Shown here: piece after piece, positions 29,510 to 38,332 of the stretch | Position numbering within the stretch: position 1 is the first letter of the stretch | Layout: each line of letters opens with the position of its first letter | Source: SB11 sp035906255 | GTDB taxonomy: Bacteria; Bacteroidota; Bacteroidia; UBA8524 | DNA length: 64,000 nucleotides | NCBI GenBank assembly: GCA_035906255.1 | Contig: JAMIFM010000018.1 | Location: 201,694-265,693, forward strand | Direction of reading: 5' to 3' | Program-made: the position numbers and the translations under genes | Notes under the pieces: model-generated | Told to the model about the DNA's origin: nothing | The model's database searches: none | The model's input: the letters and a program-made list of their open reading frames with translations, nothing else

Positions 29510-31453
29510 ATGAAAAATATAAGACTAATTACAAAACCTTTATTGGTTTTTGCGCTGGGCGCGGCTGTTATGGCCGGTTGCAGCAGAAAAGCCACCATTA
29601 CTGATGCTAACAAAGCCTTTGAAAGCCGCGAGTATTTTCTTAGCTCATCCATGTATAAGCAAGCCTATGCAGCGTTGAGCGACAAGGAGCTTAAAGCTGA
29701 AGCTGCTTTCGGTGCTGCTGAGAGTTTTCGTAAGATAAACGATTACAAAAATGCCGAGTACTGGTATAACCAAACGTTGAAAAACGACCCTGATAATAAA
29801 GAGGCTATTTGGTTTGTAGCGATGGAAATGAAAAATGCCGAGCGTTACGAAGAAGCCAAAACCAAGTTTGAGGAATACAAAACCAAAGGCGGTATTGGCG
29901 ACCAAGCCGACCATGAAATTGAAGGTTGTGTGAAGGGCATGGAGTGGAAAAAGGAACAAACCCGCTATGTGGTAGAAAACATGAAGAGTTTGAATACCAA
30001 AAACTCTGATTTTGGTGTAGTAGCCTACAGGGGCGATGCTTTGTTTTTCTCATCAGACCGTGAGAATCCTGATAACAGAAGAGTATATGGTCGTACAGGA
30101 GATAAGTTTGTTGATATATACCGTGCTGAGCTTAAAAGAGCTAAACGTGGTGAGCAATTACCTTCAATTGGTAAAGTTAACCCCGCCGAAGGGTTGGTGT
30201 TTGATTACAACGAAGCCACAGGTGCATTTTCAGGTTCTAAAATATACTTTACCCTTTGCAACGGGGTAGAGGGTAATGAAAACTCTTGTAAGATATACGA
30301 AGCCACACTTTCAGGTAAAGCGTTTAAAGATGTTTCTGCCCTTTCGTTTTGCGATGATTCACTAACCAACTACGGCCATCCGTCTGTATCACAAGACGGT
30401 TTAACCTTGTATTTCTCTGCCGATTTACCCGGTGGTTTTGGCGGTAAGGATATTTACTCAACCACTTTTGATAAAAGAAGCAAAAGCTGGGGCGCACCTG
30501 TTAATGCAGGTTCGGTTATCAATACCAAAAATGATGATATGTATCCCTTTATCCATGCTGACGGTACTTTGTACTTTTCGTCAAACGGTCATGTAGGCAT
30601 GGGTGGTTTAGATGTTTTCTCAGCTAAAAATAATGGCGGAACATGGGAAGAACCTGTTAACATGAAATGGCCTGTTAACTCAGGTGCCGATGATTTTTCG
30701 TTCACAGTGTCTGACGATAAGCAAAACGGTTACTTGTCATCAAACCGCGAAGGCGGTAGGGGCAAGGATGATATTTACGGTTTTTACCTGAAACCACTTG
30801 AGTTTAAACTGAAAGTAGTAATTAAGGATGCCAAAACAGGCAAAACCATCCCGAACGCTACGGTTAAATTTACGATTAATAAAGACAGTGCGGCATCATT
30901 TACCGCTAATGGTGATGGCGTACTTGAAGCTCCTTTGATGATGAATGCTTCATACGGTTTCTTCGCTTCAAAAACCGAAGACTACTATTTTGATAGTGAA
31001 ACCAAACAGGTATCTACCGTTGGTAAAGAGCTTTCAGAAAACTTTGTGCAAGAATTGCTTTTGAACCAAATGAATGTTGAAGATGAGTTTACCTTAAAAG
31101 GTATTTATTATGATTTGGATAAAGCCGATTTGCGTTCAGAGTCACTACCTGTGATAGATTCATTAATCAACCTGCTGAACAAATACCCCAAAATCCGAAT
31201 TGAAATTGGTTCGCACACCGATTGCCGTTCATCAAAAGAGTATAACGAGCAATTATCGCAACGCCGGGCACAATCCGTAGTTGATTATTTGATAAGCAAA
31301 GGCATAGTATCGGCTCGTTTGGAGGCAAAAGGATATGGCGAAACCAAACTGGTAAATGATTGCGCTTGCGAAGGCACTGAGGTGAAACGCAATTGCAGCG
31401 AAGAAGAACATCAATTAAACCGCCGTACTACTTTCAGAATTGTATCAAAGTAA
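29510..31453 (+). CDS. PorE-like OmpA-family lipoprotein (TPR, PD40 propeller, CRD, OmpA)
   Basis: 647 residues. A lipoprotein signal peptide ends in VMAGC (Cys24). The order of parts is TPR-like helices (about 30-130, FESREYFLSSSMYKQAY), a PD40/WD40-like propeller (about 150-430, with repeated LYFSS/LYFSAD and GGxDVF strands), a carboxypeptidase-regulatory-like domain (about 433-515, KDAKTGKTIPNATV), and an OmpA peptidoglycan-binding domain (about 529-647). In the last, IGSHTD (Asp571) and the SQRRAQ arginines match the diaminopimelate-binding residues, and two cysteines lie in the Bacteroidota-type loop before NRRT. This is the domain order known for Porphyromonas PorE, which links T9SS outer-membrane parts to peptidoglycan. 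Many CHU_C-linked OmpA proteins share it, so orthology is not certain. It starts 8 bp after the adhesin. Confidence 0.85.
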   Translation: MKNIRLITKPLLVFALGAAVMAGCSRKATITDANKAFESREYFLSSSMYKQAYAALSDKELKAEAAFGAAESFRKINDYKNAEYWYNQTLKNDPDNKEAIWFVAMEMKNAERYEEAKTKFEEYKTKGGIGDQADHEIEGCVKGMEWKKEQTRYVVENMKSLNTKNSDFGVVAYRGDALFFSSDRENPDNRRVYGRTGDKFVDIYRAELKRAKRGEQLPSIGKVNPAEGLVFDYNEATGAFSGSKIYFTLCNGVEGNENSCKIYEATLSGKAFKDVSALSFCDDSLTNYGHPSVSQDGLTLYFSADLPGGFGGKDIYSTTFDKRSKSWGAPVNAGSVINTKNDDMYPFIHADGTLYFSSNGHVGMGGLDVFSAKNNGGTWEEPVNMKWPVNSGADDFSFTVSDDKQNGYLSSNREGGRGKDDIYGFYLKPLEFKLKVVIKDAKTGKTIPNATVKFTINKDSAASFTANGDGVLEAPLMMNASYGFFASKTEDYYFDSETKQVSTVGKELSENFVQELLLNQMNVEDEFTLKGIYYDLDKADLRSESLPVIDSLINLLNKYPKIRIEIGSHTDCRSSKEYNEQLSQRRAQSVVDYLISKGIVSARLEAKGYGETKLVNDCACEGTEVKRNCSEEEHQLNRRTTFRIVSK

Positions 31454-31474
31454 AAAGAAGAAAAAATTAAAACA

Positions 31475-32425
31475 ATGAAAAAGATAATAGCAGTGTTGGG
31501 CTTGTTGCTTATTTGTGCAGGCGTTTTCGGCCAGCAAGACCCCTACTACACTCATTTTATGTTTAACAGGCAGGCTTATAACCCTGCTTATTCAGGCTCG
31601 CAGGGCGGTTTAGAAGCTACTTTGCTTCACCACAGCCAATGGACAGGGTTTAAAGAAGGTTTAGGGCCAAATACCCAGTCGTTAGGCATTAACCTACCTG
31701 TTGGCAATCACGGTTTTGGGTTGCAATTGGTAAACGATAAACTGGGTTATGAAAAATCAGTAAATCTGTCGTTGTCATACAACTACCGTTTTAATATCGG
31801 TAGCGGTACTTTGGGTGTTGGCCCATCACTTGGGTTTTTGCAAAAATCGTTAGACGGCAGCAAACTTAGCCCCGAGCAAGCCAACGACCTTAAAATACCT
31901 ACTTCAAACGTATCAAGTTTAAAACCCGATTACGGGTTTGGGTTTTTCTACCAAAACGAAAATGTAAACAATTTGTACGTCGGGCTTTCGGCCACCCACC
32001 TTTCAGAAGAAGATTTTAACTACGATGCAGCACAGGGTGCATTGGTGCAGTACAACGGGCGCAGACACTATTATTTAACCGCAGGTATGCAGTTTGAGTT
32101 GTCTCCCATATTGGCATTACGCCCCAATGTATTAATGAAGAACGACGGTGCTACTACCCAGTTTGATGTAAACGCTGATTTGTTGTACAAGCAAAAACTA
32201 TGCGGAGGCTTTGCATACCGTTCAGGCGATGCAATGTCGGTATTGTTAGGATATTACATCACTCCGCAATGGCATTTGGGGTATAGCTACGATTATACGT
32301 TGACGGATATTAGCAACGTGAGCAGTGGTACACACGAATTGGTATTGAATTTTGTGCTGAAAACCACCCGTAAGCCAAAGCCTATTCTGAATAAGATAAT
32401 CCTAACCCCCCGTTTCTTAGAATAG
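31475..32425 (+). CDS. PorP/SprF family outer-membrane protein (cargo-associated copy)
   Basis: 316 residues with a signal peptide ending VFGQ, followed at once by the family signature QDPYYTHFMFN and the NPAYSGS turn. The remainder alternates strands with aromatic girdles, as expected for a beta-barrel of about 14 strands, and ends with the family pattern G-T-H-E-L. SprF-like proteins are needed for secretion or surface attachment of type B (CHU_C) cargo. It is the last gene of the adhesin cluster, with a terminator 33 bp beyond the stop, so its likely clients are the products at 993 and 24642. It differs from the core copy at 51172, which shares the signature and lies beside gldK. Confidence 0.88.
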   Translation: MKKIIAVLGLLLICAGVFGQQDPYYTHFMFNRQAYNPAYSGSQGGLEATLLHHSQWTGFKEGLGPNTQSLGINLPVGNHGFGLQLVNDKLGYEKSVNLSLSYNYRFNIGSGTLGVGPSLGFLQKSLDGSKLSPEQANDLKIPTSNVSSLKPDYGFGFFYQNENVNNLYVGLSATHLSEEDFNYDAAQGALVQYNGRRHYYLTAGMQFELSPILALRPNVLMKNDGATTQFDVNADLLYKQKLCGGFAYRSGDAMSVLLGYYITPQWHLGYSYDYTLTDISNVSSGTHELVLNFVLKTTRKPKPILNKIILTPRFLE

Positions 32426-32458
32426 CATAATGTATTTTCAATAGGTTTTCTTTTGAAA

Positions 32459-32483
32459 AGCCGGCAGTATTGTCGGCTTTTTT
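32459..32483 (+). terminator. Terminator of the adhesin cluster
   Basis: AGCCGGCA (32459-32466) pairs with TGTCGGCT (32471-32478), with one G-U pair and a 4-nt loop, and runs into six T residues. It is the first clear terminator after 993. Confidence 0.85.
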
Positions 32484-32510
32484 GTTTGTATGCTCAGTGT
32501 TTTCTTACCC

Positions 32511-33098
32511 TGTCATTCCGAAGCATAGCGTGGAATCTTATTGCAACTATGTTAAACAAAGGGGTATAGGATGCTTCCTACGTCAGCATGACGGACTGCT
32601 TGTTATTGTGCGCGGGATAAAGTACCGTTCTTGTCATTCCGAAGCAGGGCGAGGAATCTATTGCAACTATGTTAAACAAAGGGCGATAAGACGCTTCCTG
32701 CGTCAGCATGACATAGCTGCTTGTTATTGTGAGCGGGATAAAGCACCGCTCTTGTCATTCCGAAGCACGGGGAGGAATCTTATTACACCTGTGTTAAACA
32801 AAGGGGTATAGGATGCTTACTACGTCAGCATGACAGGACTGCTTGTTATTGTGCGCGGGATAAAGTACCGCTCTTGTCATTCCGAAGCACGGCGAGGAAT
32901 CTTATTACATCTGTGTTAAACAAAGGGCTATAAGATGCTTCCTACGTCAGCATGACAGGGTTGCTTGTTATTGTGAGCGGGATACGGTACGGTGTCGTTC
33001 TTGTCATTCCGAAGCGCAGCGAGGAAACCTATTACACCTGTGTTAAACAAAGGGCGATGAGATGCTTCATGCTTCAGCATTGCAACGGCTTTGTTATA
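32511..33098. repeat. Tandem array of about 4.8 units of ~121 bp
   Basis: Units begin with TGTCATTCCGAAGC at 32511, 32632, 32753, 32875 and 33002, with spacings of 121, 121, 122 and 127 bp; the last unit is cut short. Inside each are GAGGAATCT (with variants), TGTTAAACAAAGG, and GATGCTTCCTACGTCAGCATGAC. The ends, GTCATtccgaagC and GcTTC...gcATGAC, are imperfect inverted repeats, so each unit can fold. The units are joined by a spacer like TGCTTGTTATTGTGNGCGGGATA. Short frames inside the array repeat the same peptides and are not genes. Elements beginning GTCATTCCGA are common dispersed repeats in Bacteroidota; a clean tandem run is less usual. Copies differ at several positions, so the array is not brand new. 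Confidence 0.85.
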
Positions 33099-33100
33099 AC

Positions 33101-33137
33101 AAAAAAGGCTATCTCAATTCTTGAGACAGCCTTTTTG
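33101..33137. terminator. Bidirectional terminator between the repeat array and the nuclease gene
   Basis: AAAAAGGCTATCTCAA (33102-33117) pairs with TTGAGACAGCCTTTTT (33121-33136) with one imperfect pair and a 3-nt loop. A-rich and T-rich flanks allow termination in both directions. It lies 20 bp beyond the stop of the minus-strand nuclease gene. Confidence 0.85.
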
Positions 33138-33156
33138 TGGGATATAATTTTACCTA

Positions 33157-35310
33157 TTACTCAATAATCAATTTCACAGGCGATGCAGCTTGTGTATGTA
33201 TAAAGTAAATGCCTTTTGCAAGGTTTAGAGGGCTTACATCTATTTTAACAGCTTCACCATTAGTGGCGGTTATATCAACTTGGTGTAATAACTTTCCTGT
33301 GGCATCATACAGTTTTAGCGGTGTATTTGTTGCCTCAGCAGTATTTATCTGTACAGTAAAGCTTTGGGTTGCTGGGTTAGGATAAATGGTAATTGCAGGA
33401 GTTGTAGCAGCATTTGTAGTTACTGATGAATATGTAAATGCTTTGTTACCCGTAGCTGATGTGTTTGATGCAGCGGCTTGCACAGGTGCTAACATTGGTG
33501 AACTTGAAGTGTGGGTGAAAGTAACCACCACAGGAAGGTGGTCAGATGCATCGTGTAGAGCAGATGCTATGGTTGATGAATACATGGTGTATGGCGCAGT
33601 GTTAAGTGCTTGGTTGTAGTGTTGGCCATCGTTTCCGTATGCTTTGTAGGTATTGGGCACAATATCAAACCCGCCTGTTTGGGTAATAGCGGTTGAAAAC
33701 AATAGCATATCAAAACGGTCGTCCATACCCCCTGTTGCGCCGCCGCCAAAAGAAGTAGTACGGGGCGATTGGGTGTGGTGGATGGCATACGATGAGTTAT
33801 TCCAAGTGCCTGACAGGCTCAGCAGGTCGTTAAATTTACCGTTAGCATTACTACCGTTTGTTATCATTTTCTGGTAAGCTGTTTCGCTACTGCCGTAAAT
33901 GTTAAAATCGCCGCATACTAAAAAGTATTTACCTGCTGCAAAAGCATCGGTAACTGCCCTAAGATTGTCTACTTCACCATCACGTTGGGTTTCATCGCTG
34001 CTTGTGTTACCTGCTTTTAAATGCACAGAGTAGATGTATAACGAATCGCCTGATGCTATATGGCGCAACAGAAATTGATTAATATCTCTTAGCGATGTTG
34101 AAATGGGTGTATTACTAATAAACTGAAATTTAGAGCTTTTGTAATACAAAGAGTTGTCGGTGTCGTAGCCGTCAATAAATGTAGCCATGCTGTAGTTACT
34201 GCTGCTGTAGTTAAGCACATTACTTAAAAAGTTATTTGCCCCTGTTGATTGCAATACCTCTTGGCAAACTACAATATCAGGGTTCACCGCATCAATAATT
34301 GTGCGATAACTTGGCTCACGTGATGAGCCTGTGCTGCCGGGGTAATTCAACAAGTTATATGTCATTATTACAAAATCTCCGGTGTCTTCTTCCGTTGAGT
34401 CGTTAGTGGTAAATGAGTTTGTACCCCAGTTTGAAAATGTGCTGCCGCCGCAGTTGGCGCGTACGTGGGCATAGTATAGTGTGTTGGGGGTTAAACTGCT
34501 TACTGCCGCCGAGGTTGAAGTGGTATTAGTGCCTGATGAAGGTGCGGTTGATGAAGTAGTAACGGCATACTCGTAGGATGAAGCACCAGATACTGTGTTC
34601 CAACTGATGGTGGCCGATGTTGTGGTGATACTTGATGCTGAAATACCAGTAGGTGTAGCGCACGATGAAGAACTTGAACCTGTGATAGAAATATCATCTA
34701 CCGAAATTTTATCACGTGAACCACTGGTGCTTACTGATTCCCAGTAAATCCAACGCACTTGCACCACCGATTGGTTTTCAGCACCTACGGGCAAGGTTTC
34801 AGTAAGGGTAGATGAACTGTGGCCGTCAGTCATGCCTGCGCTGCTATACGTGGTAGTTGTACCCACGTTGATAAAGCTGCCCGATGTGCCGACACGGTAC
34901 TGCAACGCAATGCTATTATCGCGCGAACTTTGGTTCTTAATGGTTTTACACAACCACGAAACTTGTATGTTGGTTAGTCCTGTGGTGTTAATGGCTACTA
35001 CAACTGCACCCGCAGGGTTTGTGCCCGATGAAAGTATGCCTATCCCATCGGTACCTAAATGATACCAGCCACCTGTGGCAAGTGCGGGTGAACTACCCTG
35101 ATTGGGTAAATCGCCTGTGGCAGCCGAAAGGGTGCGTGTGGTGGGGATGCTGGTGAACCTGTGCACTGCAACACCTGTGGGTAGGGTGGCTGAACTTTGG
35201 CTGGTGAGTGAAAAGGGCAGTGATACTGCTGTGGGGTTAGTTTGGGCAATAAGTAGGGTGTTTGCCCATAACAAATTAATTAGTAAAAAAAGAATGCTGG
35301 TTTTTTTCAT
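33157..35310 (-). CDS. T9SS-secreted endonuclease/exonuclease/phosphatase-family protein
   Basis: 717 residues. A signal peptide (ILFLLINLLWANTLLIAQ) is followed by a beta-sandwich (about 30-215), a fibronectin III domain (about 218-300), and an endonuclease/exonuclease/phosphatase domain (about 310-605). The expected catalytic positions are present: MTYNLLNYPG (metal-site Asn), VCQEVL (metal-binding Glu), YSVHLKAG (His), CGDFNIYG (Asp/Asn pair) and ASDHLPVVV (catalytic Asp-His). A type A T9SS sorting domain (IYPNPATQSFTVQI, KGIYFIH) ends the protein. It probably acts outside the cell on DNA, RNA or a phosphodiester lipid; the fold does not tell which. It is a single gene with its own terminator, which fits extracellular nucleic-acid use or matrix breakdown. 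The ATG at 35310 gives a clean signal peptide. Confidence 0.88.
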   Translation of the reverse strand: MKKTSILFLLINLLWANTLLIAQTNPTAVSLPFSLTSQSSATLPTGVAVHRFTSIPTTRTLSAATGDLPNQGSSPALATGGWYHLGTDGIGILSSGTNPAGAVVVAINTTGLTNIQVSWLCKTIKNQSSRDNSIALQYRVGTSGSFINVGTTTTYSSAGMTDGHSSSTLTETLPVGAENQSVVQVRWIYWESVSTSGSRDKISVDDISITGSSSSSCATPTGISASSITTTSATISWNTVSGASSYEYAVTTSSTAPSSGTNTTSTSAAVSSLTPNTLYYAHVRANCGGSTFSNWGTNSFTTNDSTEEDTGDFVIMTYNLLNYPGSTGSSREPSYRTIIDAVNPDIVVCQEVLQSTGANNFLSNVLNYSSSNYSMATFIDGYDTDNSLYYKSSKFQFISNTPISTSLRDINQFLLRHIASGDSLYIYSVHLKAGNTSSDETQRDGEVDNLRAVTDAFAAGKYFLVCGDFNIYGSSETAYQKMITNGSNANGKFNDLLSLSGTWNNSSYAIHHTQSPRTTSFGGGATGGMDDRFDMLLFSTAITQTGGFDIVPNTYKAYGNDGQHYNQALNTAPYTMYSSTIASALHDASDHLPVVVTFTHTSSSPMLAPVQAAASNTSATGNKAFTYSSVTTNAATTPAITIYPNPATQSFTVQINTAEATNTPLKLYDATGKLLHQVDITATNGEAVKIDVSPLNLAKGIYFIHTQAASPVKLIIE

Positions 35311-35698
35311 TGTGATAGTGGTTTAGAAATTTCCATCGGCAATAAGTGACCGTAGCATTATTGAATAGTAAAACCCATTGTTAAAAAATACAGCCGTTCT
35401 AATACCTGTATTTTTTAAGTTTTAATTAATCACCTACTTGTTTTTGCTTGTTTCCGCCTTGTTTTTCGGGTGTGGAGAGGCCATTTCTCACATTAAGAGA
35501 GTTTTAATAGCGAAATGTTTAAAATAAAAATGGTTCTCTGTATGTATCATTAATGTCCGTTTCTGTCATACTAAAAGAGTAAGTATGTATCAAAACAAGT
35601 TCTGCAACTGTATTTCAGTGCCTTTGTATCTTGGCTGTGCGGTAGAGGCGAAGATGTAAGGTTTGATATGAAATTGGTGTGAAGGTTATATGTAGATT
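35311..35698. other. Intergenic region with a 13-bp perfect inverted repeat
   Basis: This 388-bp gap lies upstream of the nuclease gene. TTAAAAAATACAG (35381-35393) and CTGTATTTTTTAA (35406-35418) form a perfect inverted repeat with a 12-nt spacer, 71 bp before the nuclease ATG. It could be an operator or a terminator for a transcript from either side. I found no TAnnTTTG box correctly placed for the nuclease and no other coding signal. Confidence 0.5.
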
Positions 35699-36073
35699 TT
35701 ACGCAACCAATACAAGTATAAATCCAACCAATGCAGGAACTCCTTGTTTTAAAAATATACTTTTATCGGCTGTAAGGGCTCCGAAAGTTGCAGCAACAAT
35801 AATACAGCTAAGGAAAAATAATGCAATATTATGTTGCCATATACTATCCGTTATAAATAACGACCAAATAAGACCAGCGGCCAAAAAGCCATTATAAAGT
35901 CCTTGATTAGCTGCTAATCCTTTTGTTTCGTGAAACAGATGTATCGGCAAAGACTTAAACGTTTTTTTGCCCTTAGTTTCCCAAGCAAACATTTCAATCC
36001 ACAAAATGTATAAGTGTTCAAGTGCAACTATCCCGACGATTATTTTTGCGATAAGCCCTATGGTTCCATCCAT
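35699..36073 (-). CDS. DUF1304 family membrane protein
   Basis: 124 residues from the ATG at 36073. A longer frame reaches 36172, but its first codons lie inside the terminator of the neighbouring gene (36167-36188), so the shorter start is right. Four hydrophobic segments are visible: near residues 5-22, 52-70, 75-92 and 100-122. The family signature is present: an early ALEHLYILWIEMFAW block, then FHETKGLAANQGLYNGFLA. DUF1304 proteins are small inner-membrane proteins of about 115-125 residues with no proven function. It stands alone, between two secreted-protein genes on the same strand. Confidence 0.85.
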   Translation of the reverse strand: MDGTIGLIAKIIVGIVALEHLYILWIEMFAWETKGKKTFKSLPIHLFHETKGLAANQGLYNGFLAAGLIWSLFITDSIWQHNIALFFLSCIIVAATFGALTADKSIFLKQGVPALVGFILVLVA

Positions 36074-36166
36074 AAATACATCAATTATTGAAACGAATTT
36101 ACAAAATATCTTTAGGCTCTCGTAATCGGCTAAAAAGACTTTTTCACTGAAAACTTTAAAATAAAA

Positions 36167-36188
36167 AGCCACCCTTTTGGGGTGGCTT
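36167..36188 (-). terminator. Terminator of the lamin-tail-like gene
   Basis: AGCCACCC (36167-36174) and GGGTGGCT (36180-36187) form an 8-bp stem with a short loop. Read on the minus strand it runs into TTTTTATTTT. It lies 32 bp after the stop of the gene at 36220-38280. Confidence 0.85.
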
Positions 36189-36219
36189 GGAATGTTATGA
36201 AAGTAATTAAGCTATGTTA

Positions 36220-38280
36220 TTAGCGGCTGATAACTACACGGCCTGTGTGGTTGTTTGAGTCACTAACCACGTTGTAGAAATAGGTGCCTGTAGCAAAATC
36301 AGAAAGGTTTACAGTGATTGTTGAAAGAGATTTAGTGGCTGCGTAATTGTTTGTATAAACAACGCGGCCGGTGATGTCAACAAAAGTAAGAGTGAAATCT
36401 TCGTCAGAGTTAATATCAATGCTCAATGCAGTTGAAGCAGGGTTGGGGTAAGCATTGCCTACAACAAAGCCAAGTTCTTCAGCATTAAATTCAGCACCGT
36501 CTATGCTACCCATTTTGCTTCCGCCGGGAGCCTCGCAGCAAGGGAAATTGCATGACCTGTTTGTGATAATAGGGTTGTAAACAGCAGTGTCAACAACACC
36601 GGCAGTAGCAGGAGTAGAGCCGGCTGTTGCAGCAGTTGCGATAGTCCAGTTACCGGCTGTACCAACGTTGCAACCACCTTGGCTTAGGATGAAAGTTTTT
36701 CCACCTTGGCTACCTGTTGCAAGTTTTGGGCCACCCAAATCTTTAGGAGTTTGTGCACGGGCTACCAAAGCAGTACCGTAGCTTGCACCGTGATAGAACA
36801 CAGGCTCGCAATCAGGGCAACGAACTTGCACACCGTCAGCAGTATTACCAAAGCTAATCCTTCCGTTCCAGTCGATAGCTGAAGCTTCATAAGCTGCCAA
36901 GCAATAAGTACTGTCAGTAGTAGTTGGTTTTACAGATACGCCTGAAGCTGATTTGTTAGTTACAACAAATGAAGTAGGGCCTGAGCCGGCAATTTGCAAC
37001 ACCAGTGTGCTGTCAGAATAATCTTGGTCAACAACAAAGTTGTAGCAATTGTCAGCACCGTTAAACAATACGATTACTGTACCAACGGGAACTTTTTTCA
37101 ATGTATCAAGGTTAGCAAATTTAGCATGACCTGTGGTGATACCTTTACCTGTTCCTGAACCAAATACACCGTTGTTGTCATCAACAACCCAGCCGCGAAT
37201 ATCCACTTCAGTTGTTACTGCATCAGCACCGCAAGTGGCAACCAATAGTTCAATGTACTCACAGTTGCCGCTGGGGCCGTTAGACCATTCTGTAACTACC
37301 AATACACCTTTTACAGGAGTAGTATCAGGTACAAACTCAAAACAAATTGGATATTTGTTGGTACGGTCTATAACGTTATTCCTAAAATCAAGGTTGTCGC
37401 CACCGTTGTTTTCAAAACCGGGTGTTGCATTTGAATAATCAATGTAACGCCAGTTTACATCAGCACCAATAGAACTGATGCTTGTACCTTGGAAAAATTC
37501 AAAAGCCCTTGCGATACCGCCGTTAGAGTCAACAACAATGTGTGGGCCTTGCTCGCCAACAGTAGTTGTTACGTGGCTGTTTTGCGCGCTGTACGATACA
37601 CCGTGATAAAAACCGGGTTCGTCAGAAAAGTTAGGGTTGTCAATACAACCGGGGCACCTAACTTGGAAACCATCGCCAAGAAGTGAATCGCCATTACGTA
37701 GCGATACGCCGTTCCAAGCGTTGTTGTTCAAAGTGTACGCATCTTGGCTGCAATAGCCGCTTTTGTTTACAGTACCCACAATAGGAGTAGTTGTTTTGTA
37801 AACAATGTATGGGCTAACGCCTGCGGCCACAAATACAAAAACACTGTCAGAACCATTGTCATAAGCATACACACCGTTAGGGTCGGTAAATGCATTTACA
37901 AACGCAGGGTTTGATTGGTCAAACTCAGAAGTATCAGCACCGTTAAAAAGTACGATGTAGGTACCTATTTTAACATTTTCCCAAATGCTGCTGTCAGCAA
38001 AACGCAAGTGACCGGGAGAAATTCCGGCTCCTGAAACTGTGGCACCATTAAATACTCCGTTGTTGTCATCAAACAACCAGCCTGTAATGTCAACATTTGA
38101 TAGGGTTCCGGTGCTGTTGTTTGCAACAATAAGCTCTGCCCATTCTTTGTTTCCGTTTGCACCGTTTGAAAACTCATTTAATAAAAGTACACCTTTGTCA
38201 GCTTGAGCCGTTGCGGCTAGGGAGAATAACGAAATGGCTGCTAAAAACAGCATTTTAAATTGTAAGCTAAGTTTTTTCAT
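36220..38280 (-). CDS. T9SS type A secreted protein with two lamin-tail-like modules
   Basis: 686 residues from the ATG at 38280, with a signal peptide (MLFLAAISLFSLAATAQ). The frame extends to a TTG at 38310, but the signal peptide and promoter favour 38280. Two homologous halves follow. Each starts KGVLL/KGVLV, has an N/T-E-(F/W)-SNG turn, an (I/T)GW or RGW segment with DDNNGVF, an H-x-(R/K)-F-A line and IVLFNGAD, then a Cys-x-x-Cys P-x-C region (RCPGC / RCPDC) and FYHG(V/A)SY. This resembles duplicated lamin-tail domains, but the assignment is tentative. A type A sorting domain closes the protein (AYPNPASTALSIDI, ATGTYFYNV). It has its own promoter and terminator. The function is unknown; it is probably a surface or released structural protein. 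Confidence 0.82.
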   Translation of the reverse strand: MKKLSLQFKMLFLAAISLFSLAATAQADKGVLLLNEFSNGANGNKEWAELIVANNSTGTLSNVDITGWLFDDNNGVFNGATVSGAGISPGHLRFADSSIWENVKIGTYIVLFNGADTSEFDQSNPAFVNAFTDPNGVYAYDNGSDSVFVFVAAGVSPYIVYKTTTPIVGTVNKSGYCSQDAYTLNNNAWNGVSLRNGDSLLGDGFQVRCPGCIDNPNFSDEPGFYHGVSYSAQNSHVTTTVGEQGPHIVVDSNGGIARAFEFFQGTSISSIGADVNWRYIDYSNATPGFENNGGDNLDFRNNVIDRTNKYPICFEFVPDTTPVKGVLVVTEWSNGPSGNCEYIELLVATCGADAVTTEVDIRGWVVDDNNGVFGSGTGKGITTGHAKFANLDTLKKVPVGTVIVLFNGADNCYNFVVDQDYSDSTLVLQIAGSGPTSFVVTNKSASGVSVKPTTTDSTYCLAAYEASAIDWNGRISFGNTADGVQVRCPDCEPVFYHGASYGTALVARAQTPKDLGGPKLATGSQGGKTFILSQGGCNVGTAGNWTIATAATAGSTPATAGVVDTAVYNPIITNRSCNFPCCEAPGGSKMGSIDGAEFNAEELGFVVGNAYPNPASTALSIDINSDEDFTLTFVDITGRVVYTNNYAATKSLSTITVNLSDFATGTYFYNVVSDSNNHTGRVVISR

Positions 38281-38324
38281 TGTTTTAGTTTTTTGATAGT
38301 TTAAATGCAATGCCTAGGCAGCAA

Positions 38325-38332
38325 CAAAGGTA
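38325..38332 (-). promoter_or_regulatory. Bacteroidota -7 box of the lamin-tail-like gene
   Basis: Read on the minus strand the site is TACCTTTG, a full match to TAnnTTTG. Transcription would begin near 38318, about 38 bp before the ATG at 38280. No convincing -33 box is at the standard distance. Confidence 0.5.

Noticed and set aside
32511..33098. CRISPR array
   Set aside because: Units are 121 bp with conserved spacers, not short repeats with unique spacers, and no cas gene is present.
32470..33167. Two plus-strand open frames across the repeat array
   Set aside because: They repeat the same peptide because the DNA repeats; they have no start context and no family.
36074..36172. Longer start for the DUF1304 protein
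   Set aside because: The first codons overlap a strong terminator, and the family is about 120 residues.
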